Assembly (NCBI GenBank): GCA_944474755.1
Contig: OX104112.1
Location: forward strand, 59,799,640-59,863,639
Direction: 5' to 3'
Source of the DNA: Limnoperna fortunei
Lineage: Eukaryota > Mollusca > Bivalvia > Mytilida > Modiolidae
DNA length: 64,000 nucleotides
In this document: positions 1 through 12,500 of the stretch, one piece after another
Position numbering within the stretch: position 1 is the first letter of the stretch
How the letters are laid out: each line of letters starts with the position of its first letter
Position numbers and translations under genes: made by a program
Notes under the pieces: generated by a model
Database searches by the model: none
Told to the model about the DNA's origin: nothing
The model's input: the letters and a program-made list of their open reading frames with translations, nothing else

Positions 1-300
1 TTCTCCTCCTAAACCGCTTGACAGATTTTGATGAAACTTTACATGAAGAAAGTACATCATATGTAGATGTGCATGAAGAATTTTGCTCGCTGTCGGATAT
101 TATTCATGGGGAGATAATTGGACTTATACTTATAAAATATAGTATTCAGTGCGAGACCTCGTAAGCGCAACTCCTCCTAAACCGTTTGACAGATTTTGAT
201 GAAACTTTACATGAAGGAAGTACATCATATGTAGATGTGCATGAAGAATTTTAGTCACTGTTGGATATTATTTAGGGGAGATAATTGGACTTGAAGCGAA
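1..300. repeat. Two tandem copies of a 168-bp repeat
   Basis: The segment starting ctcctcctaaaccg at 3 recurs at 171 with few substitutions, followed by the same 'acagattttgatgaaacttt' and 'agataattggactt' blocks. The period is 168 bp. The array may continue upstream of the window. The unit is unrelated in sequence to the 167-bp array at 3.6-5.5 kb, though similar in length. No function is visible; it probably belongs to a dispersed repeat family. Confidence 0.75.
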
Positions 301-2780
301 ACGGGGGGTATCCCTTTGTGAGTGTGCTCACTGTCCACACTTGTATTAAACCTACAGTTTTGGACAAAATTTACCAAATAATGGTTTTGATGAGAGAAGT
401 ATTTTTCCCTCCTATTGTCTTCTATCTTTTATAGTTTGAGTTGTAATGATAAGATTATAGGCCTAAGGTTGAGCTCACTCCTGAACTTTGATTTTAAGGA
501 CATGTCACAGGACAACAAATGTTGAAGACCTTCAGCTTACAGTTTTTTAGTTTTTGTGATAAGCAGAGTACTTGAAACAATCAAGGGATACTGCTTGCCT
601 CCGCTATCCAGAAATTTTAAGCCAAATTGTCTTTCATGTTCATTTTATCATCCATTTCATGTTCATCGCCTGAATATAGCTGAAATATTGCTGCTCGGGC
701 GTTAAACACCATTAATCAATCAATCATAAAGTTGTCTAAAAAATTCCTAAACATTTCTCACTTTTCGGTTTTCTTCTATCTGTTATAGTTTCAGAAATTT
801 GGGCAGATAACCCCGTAAAGAAAAAGATTTGGGTTTCACAGGGTGAATTCCAAATAGATTTTCAGTACCCAAAACTTGTCGTAAAAGACCAAAAAATGAT
901 ATGTCATGCACACTTTAAACAGTTTGGTTTGAAAGTTGGCTAGACAAAAATAATTGAAGCAAAAACAATAACGACTTCCCACTGGAAGTGGGCAAGACCC
1001 AAATCATAAGAATAACCATGAATAACACAAACCCTGTTACTTATTTGGACTCAGGTGCTCCATAACGGTAAGTAGTTCCTGCTCTACAGGATAACAAATG
1101 TCATTATTATAGAGCTTTACGGATAAATAAAACTTGTGGTAATATTGGCCTCATTGGATGGGCAAATAAAATATTTAAAAGTAGGACATAGAGTATCTTA
1201 AAAGTTACCCTAAAATTTATATAGATTGCTTAAGTTAAAATACCTAACAAATCGGTGTTCACAAAGTAAGACATACAAGACAATTTCCTTTTGGAGTTAT
1301 CTCCCTTATACTATTAACCTTGTTTTTGTAACCAAGAAAAAAAACGACAGGAAATTTGAAAGATAAAAAAAATATTGTTAGATTTATGAGACATCTAAAA
1401 CATATTTTGCCAAAAACTATCTGGCAAGTCCTAATAATAGTACTCTCCCATAGAAAATTTTGAATTTTGTTATTCCCCAAAACTGGCAAGAACTTGATGA
1501 AGGTCACAAGGTCAAAGATACAGAGCTGTCTAGTTTTGCAGAAAAAATGCACAAGAATTGGTAAAAAATTGGTCAATGATCAGTGTCAAAAAGCAAAAGA
1601 TGAAAGAAATTTGCCAACAGATTGACTGAAAAATGTGTAAGTCTCATGAGAATTTCAGGAGACTTGACAGATCCTAAGGCCATTTTTCAACTCCATAACC
1701 ATAACAAATACAGAAAAAACAAACAGTGAATAATGTTATTGTTATGTCCTAACTTATTTTGTTATGGTTAAAACATTATTACTAATTGTATGGGTGTTTT
1801 TCCTAACTTCTCTCCGAATGAAAAAGTAAAAGCCTTTAATATCCACGTGCTAACAGAGGAAAAAGACCAATGAATTAATCTTGAACAGTGGTCTTGTATT
1901 TTAGTTATGTAAGACAGCCAAGATATAACATGATAACATGATAAAGCATTTATTTTTGCAAGAATAGTCATTCTGGTTCTTGGTTATTTAAGGACACTAT
2001 GGATATTATGTTATTGTGATCTGCCATGTTTGATTCTTTGTAGATATCCAACCTAGTCATAATATCATACAGCACTGTGCTGCTTTCCTCATGAACATAA
2101 GGGACATAGCATACCTTAGTAGTATGGACCAGAGTGGAAGTGGACATATAGAGGTAACAAATCATCTCCATGCAAAGGATTTTGGGTATCCTACATCAAC
2201 CACAATCACTACTGCCACACCATGAGAGATATCTCTCACGGCAGATAAGTCTCTCATACAAATGCAGTACTTTTTTAATAAAACTGTATCAAAAGTGTAT
2301 AAATAGACTATATACAAATAAATAAGATCTTGTGTATTTTTTTTTACCAACATCAGTTTTTGTTTACAAAAATCATTTGCAGCAGAAAAATGTGTCCTGC
2401 AGTGAATGGGGGAAGATGTGTGGGAGAGGTTATATCTGGGAACCAGTTTTGTTCTCTGTTCTAAAGAGTGACAAATAATTTGTGCTTTCTAACGATATTG
2501 TGGTTCTAAACATTGTGGTAAATTTGATATAACTGTATATGAGTCTTGCTGGATTTGTGGTTTATAAGTTCATCTGTTAGTTATCACTGGCATATCAACA
2601 CTAAGGTCTGTGAATTTGGACTGACTTCAGACAAGGGTGCTTCCTTTTAATCATTATTTTCTGAAGATTGCTAGTTTGCCTGCCAATGGTTGGGTGTTCT
2701 TTCTTAGTAATCTTACTTCCTTCCCCAAAAACAACTGGCTGAAGTCCTGAAAAAAAACATAAAAATCAAGTATAATTATA
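301..2780. other. No gene recognised; probably INTS8 intron
   Basis: Only short reading frames with no family resemblance are present. The first recognisable INTS8 exon starts at 3461 in phase 0, so an upstream exon must exist. I did not find one here with the expected coding content, so this stretch is probably intron. It includes a 3' SINE tail near 660-728. Confidence 0.45.
658..728 (+). repeat. SINE 3'-tail fragment
   Basis: The sequence contains 'ctgaatatagctgaaatatt' followed by a gttaaacacc block and a run of (aatc)n. This is the 3' tail also seen at 25.2, 36.7, 40.2 and 53.6 kb. No tRNA-like head is visible. Confidence 0.6.
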
Positions 2781-3044
2781 GTTTGTTTGTTTGAATATTG
2801 TTTTAAACACCACTTTCAGCTTTTCTTCAGCTATATCATGTTGTCCAGTTTTTATTGGGGGAGGAAGCTGGAGTATCTGGATAAAACTCTGAACCTTGGT
2901 ATGAAAACAGGCAATCCTTGTCAATTAATATTAAAGTTGAGTGCATCCTGCCCACAGTGAGACTTGAATCCGCAACCTCAGTGTTGACAGACCACATGAT
3001 TAATAGTAGAAAAACTACCTTAACCACTCATCCACCAAGACCCC
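2781..3044 (-). repeat. tRNA-derived SINE, near full length
   Basis: Read on the - strand it begins with a tRNA-like head: an A-box-like GGTGGATGAGTGGTT and a B-box-like GGATTCAAGTCTC (plus positions about 2958-2972). A conserved body follows (cctccccc, aaaactggac, tagctgaaga) and it ends in (aaac)n, seen as gtttgtttgtttg on the plus strand. The same architecture recurs at 18.9, 29.4, 31.0 and 50.7 kb, with head-less copies at 34.5 and 58.3 kb. Published mollusc SINEs of the V-SINE type (for example RUDI) would be the first comparison; I have not made it. Confidence 0.8.
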
Positions 3045-3460
3045 AAGTATAATAATGACATCACCAATTGAATACAATTACTTTTAACAATTAAACTGCC
3101 AAATTTTTAAAATATGAAACATCTGCAATTGTGTCAAAATATTTAGACAGTAGTCTGCAGATTTTGCACACTGTAATTCAATGTTGTACTTATTTTGAAG
3201 TTGAAATATTATGATTTAAATCAATTGTCCAACTATATCAAAGAAAGCTTTCAATGATGCATACCTATTCTATTTTACTGTAAGTATGAATGTTGATGGT
3301 TGAAGCTGTGTTTTATAGGACTAATGTTTTTTAAGAAATCACATGTTTTCTTATTTAAAAAGTTTGCACTTTAAAGAATTTTAAGTTTATTTATACAAAA
3401 TCGAATAAAATTGGTTGCACTTTCTTGTTTTGTTTAAATATGGTTAACCTTTCTTTACAG

Positions 3461-3545
3461 TTCTGTAGACAGATTGCTTGCATGTTACAAGAATTACCTT
3501 CTGTTAAAAGTGTACGGAAACTTGCTAGAGAAATATGGGATACAG
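3461..3545 (+). CDS. INTS8: INTS8 exon (first visible)
   Basis: Acceptor ttctttacag ends at 3460 and donor GTATAT starts at 3546. It is entered in phase 0 and leaves one base of a split Val codon. It encodes FCRQIACMLQELPSVKSV and ten further residues, corresponding to the human region around 'KELPG'. Confidence 0.85.
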
Positions 3546-6500
3546 GTATATTTAGTCTTTATAATTATTTTTATGCCCCCTCGACGACATGTCGGGGGGC
3601 ATTAAGTTTTACTCATGTCCGTCCGTCCGGACGTACGTACGTCCAAACAAATTTCCGTCAAGCTTTTCTCAGAAACCGTACATGAGAACAATTTTAAATT
3701 TGGCAGAGTGGTTCAGTATCACAAGTTGTACGTCCTAAGCGAATTTCAGACCTGTCGGACAACTACTTCCTGTTTGGGACTTCATTTGTACGTAAATACG
3801 TCCGTCTGTATGTACAAATTTCCGTCAAGCTTTTCTCAGAAACCGTACATTAGAACAATTTGAAATTTGGCAGTGTGGTTCAGTATCACAAGTTGTACGT
3901 CCTAAGCGACTTTCAGACCTATCGCACAACTACTTCCTGTTTGCGACTGGGCCGATATGAAAATGTGTTAACATGAGTATGAAAATTTCCGTCAAGCTTT
4001 TCTCAGAAACTGTACATCAGAACAATTTGAAATTTGGCAGGGTGGTTCAGTATCACAAGTTGTACGTCCTAAGCGACTTTCAGACCTGTCAGACAACTAC
4101 TTCCTGTTTGTGACTGGGCCGATATGAAAATGTGTTAACATGAGTATGAAAATTTCCGTCAAGCTTTTCTCAGAAACCGTACATCAGAACAATTTGAAAT
4201 TTGGCAGGGTGGTTCAGTATCACAAGTTGTACGTCCTAAGCGACTTTCAGACCTGTCGGACAACTACTTCCCGTTTGCGACTGGGCCGATACGAAAATGT
4301 GTTAACATGAGTATGAAAATTTCCGTCAAGCTTTTCTCAGAAACCATACATCAGAACAATTTGAAATTTGGCAGGGTGGTTCAGTATCACAAGTTGTACG
4401 TCCTAAGCGACTTTCAGACCTGTCGGACAACTACTTCCTGTTTGCGACTGGGCCGATATGAAAATGTGTTAACATGAGTATGAAAATTTCAGTCAAGCTT
4501 TTCTCAGAAACCGTACATCAGAACAATTTGAAATTTGGCAGGGTGGTTCAGTATCACAAGTTGTACGTCCTAAGCGACTTTCAGACCTGTGGGACAACTA
4601 CTTCCTGTTTGCGACTGGGCCGATATGAAAATGTGTTAACATGAGTATGAAAATTTCCGTCAAGCTTTTCTCAGAAACTGTACATCAGAACAATTTGAAA
4701 TTTGGCAGGGTGGTTCAGTATCACAAGTTGTACGTCCTAAGCGACTTTCAGACCTGTCGGACAACTACTTCCTGTTTGCGACTGGGCCGATATGAAAATG
4801 TGTTAACATGAGTATGAAAATTGCCGTCAAGCTTTTCTCAGAAACCGTACATCAGAACAATTTGAAATTTGGCAGGGTGGTTCAGTATCACAAGTTGTAC
4901 GTCCTAAGCGACTTTCAGACCTGTCAGACAACTACTTCCTGTTTGCGACTGGGCCGATATGAAAATGTGTTAACATGAGTATGAAAATTTCCGTCAAGCT
5001 TTTCTCAGAAACCGTACATCAGAACAATTTGAAATTTGGCAGGGTGGTTCAGTATCACAAGTTGTACGTCCTAAGCGACTTTCAGACCTGTCAGACAACT
5101 ACTTCCTGTTTGCGACTGGGCCGATATGAAAATGTGTTAACATGAGTATGAAAATTTCCGTCAAGCTTTTCTCAGAAACCGTACATCAGAACAATTTGAA
5201 ATTTGGCAGGGTGGTTCAGTATCACAAGTTGTACGTCCTAAGCGACTTTCAGACCTGTCGGACAACTACTTCCTGTTTGCGACTGGGCCGATATGAAAAT
5301 GTGTTAACATGAGTATGAAAATTTCCGTCAAGCTTTTCTCAGAAACCATACATCAGAACAATTTGAAATTTGGCAGGGTGGTTCAGTATCACAAGTTGTA
5401 CGTCCTAAGCGACTTTCAGACCTGTCGGACAACTACTTCCTGTTTGGGACTTCATTTAGCGGGGGCATCCGTGTCCCATGGACACACTCTTCAATTTTTT
5501 TTTCAATTTCTGAATAATTGTTTGTGTGATGATTTTTGGTCATAAAAATATTTAGTATTCAGGACTAGGTTTTAGCTCATCTGACGTAAAAGTCAGAATG
5601 AGCTTTGGTAATAATGTTGTGCAAGTGTTGTCTGTCAGTTATACTAACTAGGCCTGTTTTAACCAAACTGAAAACCCTTTGGCAGGTCTATTGCCAAAAT
5701 TTTAACCAGTACTAGAATTTTTCACCCTTCAAACAAGATGGTCACCATTAATAGAAATAGAAAGTCCTTGAATTAAACACGGTTTGGATGGCCTTCAAAG
5801 AGCCATTACCAAAATAAAATTATAAAGACTCATTAACCATAATGATTATGTTCAGAATTAGGGCACCTTTAATTGGATGATATGACTTGTATACTATAGT
5901 TTAATATATATTTTAATAGAATAGACACACACTTGTAACTGGGTGATTACACATAATTTTTCAGCAAAGTTAGAAATTCAAATTTGATCTTTATTATCAA
6001 ATGGTGCAGTTTAAGATATATATTCTAGTTTTATTTGAAAAGAGAACTTGCAGACTTTGTATTTTGTTCTGTAACCAGTAGTTAAGATGAGCAATGACAG
6101 GCTCCTGGGAGCCTTTGTTATGTACAACTGTCAAGAAAATTTGAGACTTTAGAGTTTGTATTAACTTCTTACATACTCCTTCAGGAGATTATCTCCTTGT
6201 TATAAAGGTTTAGTCCTTCACATAATCATGTTATTCTATTTTTGTTCTTTTCAGTTAAAAATATTTATACCATAGGATCGCAGAGAATAAGTAGTAGTGG
6301 TCGTCACAGTGCAATACATAGAGATCCTACCATAGCAATTATGTCTGTTGAAGCATTCCAAACTTTTCTTACAAAATTCAAGGTATGTTTGTTGTGTATG
6401 AGGTTTTTGAGCTATTATCAGCTGATTTTAGCAATGTTATTTGCATCTAGTGAGAAAGTACCTTGATGGAACTCCCAATCTTTGGCAGGAAAACTGGCAA

Positions 6501-9500
6501 TTCTTGTTATGTCAGTTAATAGCTTAGGGTTACTGCATTAATATTCGCCAATATTCATGCAATAAACCTTTTATTTCATAGCACAGCATAGATTTGGGTT
6601 AAAAGTGTAATTTTGGTATCGATGACACCAGGAATTTTGAAGTATATTTCCACTAGTTCAATATGGAAATTTATTGCATGCTTACTTTAGGTATTTCTAT
6701 AGGAAATATTATGTTGCTGTACAATAATATACATTACCCTAAATCTAATGTTGACTTGCCAGTCTGTGTAGCCCAGTTACCAAAGTTCTTAGAAATATAT
6801 TTTAGCAGAAAATATCTTGGTGATAATTTTAATATAATCTGTCTTTGCACTTCCCAAACATCTAATTGAATTAAGTCAAAATAATGAGTTTTAATTAATT
6901 TAGCTTCTCGGATACATATCTTCCAAGTAAAATGTATCAATATGATATTATTTTCATTGTTTTTATAACATTTTTCTTTTGTGTTCTGCTTTGAATGATT
7001 TATGTTCCATCATATGAAACAGAACTGTCACTTTTTGAGATTATTTCCAGTTAAGCTTTTTTGTAATAAACAAAAATTGTGTATAATTTCAGGATCCCTC
7101 CTGTTTATCCATCTTGATATCCTGCTTCACCAAATATTATAATCTCCTCAGGGTAAGTTTACAATGTAGTTTTATTCTTCTGTTTTAAGTTCTTAATTTT
7201 TTGTATCCACCAAATTTAATAGGGAACACAGCAGAGAGCGAGTAGCGGTAAGCTCTACAGCATTATGTATTACATAATCAAAATCAAATCGAGTGATCAA
7301 AATCTGCCTAATGCTGATATTGATTTTTATTGTCCAGAAGTTGAATTGAAGTAAAGTATGAAGTTTGTTAAAGTATGTATGGTAGCATATTAATGTAAAG
7401 ACATTCTCCAAATAAAATTGTCAAGATACATGAACATTTTTGCATTCGTTTATTTTATAAATTTTGTTTTATATTCATATATTTGTTGTAGGATGATATT
7501 TCCTGTGAGATTTCCAGTGAATATATACAGTTTTGGCCAACTGTTGTGAATAAGTAAGATTTTACTATTGTTGTCACCCTCTGGTTCATGAATTAAACTA
7601 AAGACTGTTTGAAAAATTGTCTAAGATCATTAATAAAAGTGAATTGGTGATTAAATAAGAGTACTAACTGAATACAAAGTTTATTTTTTTTAAAGACTTT
7701 TTTAAAAACTGTTGCGAACAAAGTGAGCCAAGGAGTCTAACATACACAATCAGTTTTTAACTGTCACCATCTTGTGGGTGTTTTACATTTATTCTTTAGT
7801 ATTATGACATATTTTGCCTCAAATGGTATCAAGTCAGATTCCTGTGGTTGATAATTTTCTTTCATTTATGTCAAAATCAATCAAATCTGACAAACCTTAT
7901 TCCATGTGATACCTCCCAAGAACAAATTAACCATTGTCTGGCATGAAGCATAAACCTTGGTACTTTATACAAAGATAGTGAAATTGATCAGTATTAACGC
8001 TGAATAAACACTCTAAGCAGAACACCAATAACATCATGCATGTAATTATAATTTGTTTCTTATTGTAAGTCATTTGCATTGTGATCACATTAAATTAAAC
8101 TTACTTTATTATTTTCAGTGCAAACACAATAAATATAGTTGCAATAGATGAAACTTTGGCTATCCTGATGCAGCATGCATTGACAGTAAATCCATCACAG
8201 CCGTCATGGCTGAGGACACAGGCAGACATTCATTTTGGTAGGTTTGAAGATCCTCTCACTTTGTACAGGGTTCTCATTAACATTTTTATTACATGGGTAA
8301 AATAGCTGAAGTAAGCTGTATTTGTGAAGCAGTTACCATAATTTGCTTTGTAAAATATGTTGTAATGTATAGTATGCATCTAACCCAAGGTTCTACAACA
8401 AGTTTAAATTAATTCTGCTTTAATTTTTATGACTTATTGTTAGCACACCTGGATCTAAGGTCCATGTAAACTTTTGCCATCACTTGGGGTCTGGCATCTG
8501 TGGTAAACTTTTTCTAAATTTTACTACTCTGAAACCACTTGGCCACTGTTTTTTCAAACTTGGCCACCATCATCCTTAGGCTACCTAGTTTCAAATTATA
8601 CCCACAGTTTTGATCAATGCACAAAGTTGGGCACTGCTACGTTAAATAGAGTGTAGGGATCAACTCAAGTTTTTGCTGAAAAACTATAATACCTAGAGGA
8701 AACTGTTGTCTCAAATTGATTAGGCTCTACTAAAGTTCCTATTAGTTCAAAGTTATGTAATGACTCTGTATTGCCATTAAATTATGATTTTTGACAAAAC
8801 TAAGTTTTACAATATAACTAAAATAGCTAGATTGACAATGTAAATTGCTTAAATGATCAGCAAGACAATAAAGGTATACAAATAATGTTTTTGCATTGTT
8901 TTCAAGCAAATAATCAGTATTCTCCGGCTATGAAATATTACATGGAAGCAGGAGTTGTCGCCTCTGATTTCTTCTCTATTGCTGTTCCTAAAAGCTTGTA
9001 CGATGACCAGGTTAGTAATACCATGGTATAGGTGTATGGACAAAAGTGTTTTTCTTTAGAATAAATATAAATGAATTGTTTTATGGTTTACACAGACACT
9101 GTTAGTACACATTTACTGCTTACTTTCTGTACTTTTTGTTGTGTATACAGGAGTAGAAGATGACAGGAACAATTGCTAAGTTGATAAAAACAAACTGAAA
9201 GCTAAAAACCATTGTTATGTTATACTGCAAGTCAGTGTGTTTTGGTGGAGGCTTTTGCCTGTTTTCATCAGATTATTATTTCTAATAACTTTAATTTTGG
9301 GTTTGTGATTAATTGCAAGTTGACAGGTGTTATTTGCCCTCAGTCAAATAACATGCAAGTTGGCTTATTAACAAGTTATGGGATTCTGTGAAACTCAAGT
9401 CACAATAAAACAGATGTCACTTCTGGCCAAGTATTAGTTAACACCATGTGCAAGATTATGAGTTTTTCAGAGGATAAAACAAATGATTTTAATAAATAAA

Positions 9501-12500
9501 TAAAAAACCAATCACATTTTTTGTTTTAGATTTATATTTTCTTTCTAATTAAAGATAAATGGATGTATACATAGCCTTTTCCTTAATGGACCTGTTATCC
9601 CTCCTTTGATATTAAACTTGTATTTATCTATAAACAATTTAATGTTATCGTATATCAAGTTTCGTTTATTATATTTGTAGGTATACAAGAGAATGATAAA
9701 GTGTTGTTTGTACCTGCAGTGCCATACACAGGTTAGTATAAATGTACAACATTTAGTGATTGTTTATCCTGCAATGAGTACAGTTATTGACATTAAAAAT
9801 GGAGTTATACAACATAAAACTTATGTATGTAACATGTGCTGGTACCCTATTTTTATTATGAAAAACAAGCCAGGGACAAATGTGCATTTGTCACAATTCA
9901 TTCTATAAATATTACATATCTGACAGGGTGACAGTAAAATTGTCAACTTGAGGAAATTGTGTCAACCGAGGCAAAAGCATGTAACATTTATTTTATTATA
10001 CCGAAAAACTATTCAAATAATGAACAATTTTATTCAGTAATGGTATTTAATTGATGTAATAATGGTAATGAAACAGCAATTTAACAATAAAAGTAAGCAC
10101 AGAGGAACAAGCCGAAAAACATAAAAATTTCTATCACGAGTGAAAGTTCACATGGGCTTTCCCAAAAATAGATGACTGTTCAGACTGATAGGGTGATCTT
10201 AAATTCCTTCTACAGATGATAAAATAATTTTTTGATAAGAATTATATTTTTATGAAGCATGGAAACAGTCTTAAGGCCACACAGAATCAATTTCTTGTTC
10301 TTCGGACTTTAACTTTGAAAATAAGGAGCGAGAGAGCGAAATTTTTTTTATTAATTTTTTTTTTGAAATTCTGATTTTGTGGAGCGAATGATTTTTTTAA
10401 GGCGAGCGACATGTTTTTAATTTTTTAAAAAGATTTTTTTCAGGTTTTCATGGTTAAACTGATGCGAGCAAGTGGTTTTTTTTTAATTTTGAAGAAAATA
10501 ACTGAAATTTAAAAAGAATATTTGATATTTAACAAGTGCTTGTTCTCAGTGTTGTATGACTTAACCAGTTGATTACTAAATTATAAAGCAGAAAAGAATT
10601 GTCTTGAATTGTTTTTTTTTCTCTTCTGAAAAGATGCTGCCTTGGCTTTCTATCAGTAGGTACAGACAGCCCATACTACTATTCAGTTATGTCTCCAAAT
10701 CTTTTTGGCAAGGCATAATTTCAAGATTAATTAAAAAGAAATAATAAAAGACTACCTGTCTTTATCAATAATAACAAACAGTAAATATAACATTTGTATT
10801 TGGTAGCAGTACTTTAAACTGGGTGGCAACTGCTGCCACAACCACACACTTGTTTTCTGTCATTGTTTTCTACATTTTACTTTCGGTTTTGATTTTATAG
10901 GGACTGAAATGGTATTTCAACCTTTTAACACCAATTCTCCATAAGGATCAAAGGATTTCCATATAGGGTTAGACATGACATGACATGTCTCCGATTTTGC
11001 TAATTATCATTTTATTAGTTGAAATTGACCATTGGATCACAAAATAATGATTGTTTGTTATGATTTGACTTCGGTTGCCATGGTAACCGTGTGGCCATTT
11101 TTGGCCGATTAAAATACAGTAAAAAGGGCAATATTCAAATCCCAATTTTTCAGGGGAATATCAATTCATATTCAATAGAATTTTTTTATTTGCTTAATTC
11201 AATATCTCATTGACAATATTCAGTTACAACACTTTCAGTATATGTGTGATCAGACTGAGACTATTGAACATGTCAAGAAATAGCGCATTATTCTCTATAA
11301 TTTTTGGTAAAAAATATTACCATTTTTGCCACTTTTATGACTCCATTTTCAGAAAATGCGCCAATCACAAATACTCATCATGAATATAATTACATAGATT
11401 GCTGATTAATATTAAAAAAATTTTAAAATCTCAATGGGGTAAACACTGTTAAAGTTGGTTACCGTGGTAATAAAACAAAAACGGCAATTTTGCGATATTT
11501 AAATATATGTATGACCATACTTCTAATATGAGCCAAGATAATTGTTGTCATCATATGTACCTAAAAGGATCGTTTCAACATAGTATGACCTTAGAAAACT
11601 TTCAAGATCACTTGTGTTGTTCTCAAGGTCACTTACAATTGATTTTACCCTCGAAATTTTCATATTTGAAAGCTCAATTTTTAGTTGACCTTGACCTTGA
11701 AACAATGTACCCTGAAATGATTTCAATGTCATTTTAAGTTTATATGATGTCTGTTAAAAATAATAATTAAGGATGATTTAATTTAACCATAAGAAACAGT
11801 AGTTTGTGGAAATATTGAACAATACAGAAATAGTTTTTTCACAAGTTATAATGGTAACCATCTTTGACAGTGTTTTCTATAGACATCTTTTGTTACCCCA
11901 TTGAGATTTTTATAAGTTTTTAAAAAATACTAATCATCAATTTATGTAATTATATTCATGATGAGTATTTGTGATTGGTTCATTTTCTGAAAATGGTGTC
12001 AGTAAAGTGGCAAAAATGGTAATTTTTTGGTAAAAAAATTCCAGAAAAAAATGCATGATTTCTTGACATATTCGATAGCCTCGTTCTGACTACACATTTA
12101 TGTTTAGTCTTGAAACTGTTTTGAATATTGTCAATGAGGTATTGAATTAAGCAAATAAAACATTATATTGAATATGCATTGATTTTTGAATAACAAATTG
12201 GAAAATGAATAAAGGCTATTTCGCAGTATGAGAAAAGATAAAAAATGACTGCCTCGGTTACCATGGCAACCATGGTCAATCATAACAAACAGTCATCATT
12301 TTTGTGATCCAATAATTGCAACTTATGAAATGAAAATCAGCAAAATCTGAGACATGTCATGTCCCAGTTATTTTGGTGCTTAGGGATAATTGGTCTTAAG
12401 TTCTAAATGAATCTTCAGCTACCGGAGCACTTGGATGAAAATCGTAAAACGCGCAGAAGATTATTTTTTTTAAGACAACTCCTGGTTCTGGACGCGGTCG

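Noticed and set aside
2383..2428. Possible small upstream INTS8 exon after ttgcag
   Set aside because: The encoded residues do not resemble INTS8 and the phase does not fit the next exon.
2958..3044. tRNA gene on the - strand
   Set aside because: A- and B-box-like sequences belong to SINE heads that recur with the same body across the window; no complete cloverleaf.
3974..5455. CRISPR-like array
   Set aside because: Units are contiguous 167-bp tandem copies with no unique spacers, in animal nuclear DNA.
3425..5545. Open frames across the 167-bp array (e.g. 3425-3685, 3615-3863, 5309-5545)
   Set aside because: The repeat period is not a multiple of three and the frames are repeat translations; only 3461-3545 is a real exon.
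11507..11737. Overlapping 76- and 69-residue frames on both strands inside the foldback
   Set aside because: Mirror frames at the centre of an inverted repeat; no family resemblance.
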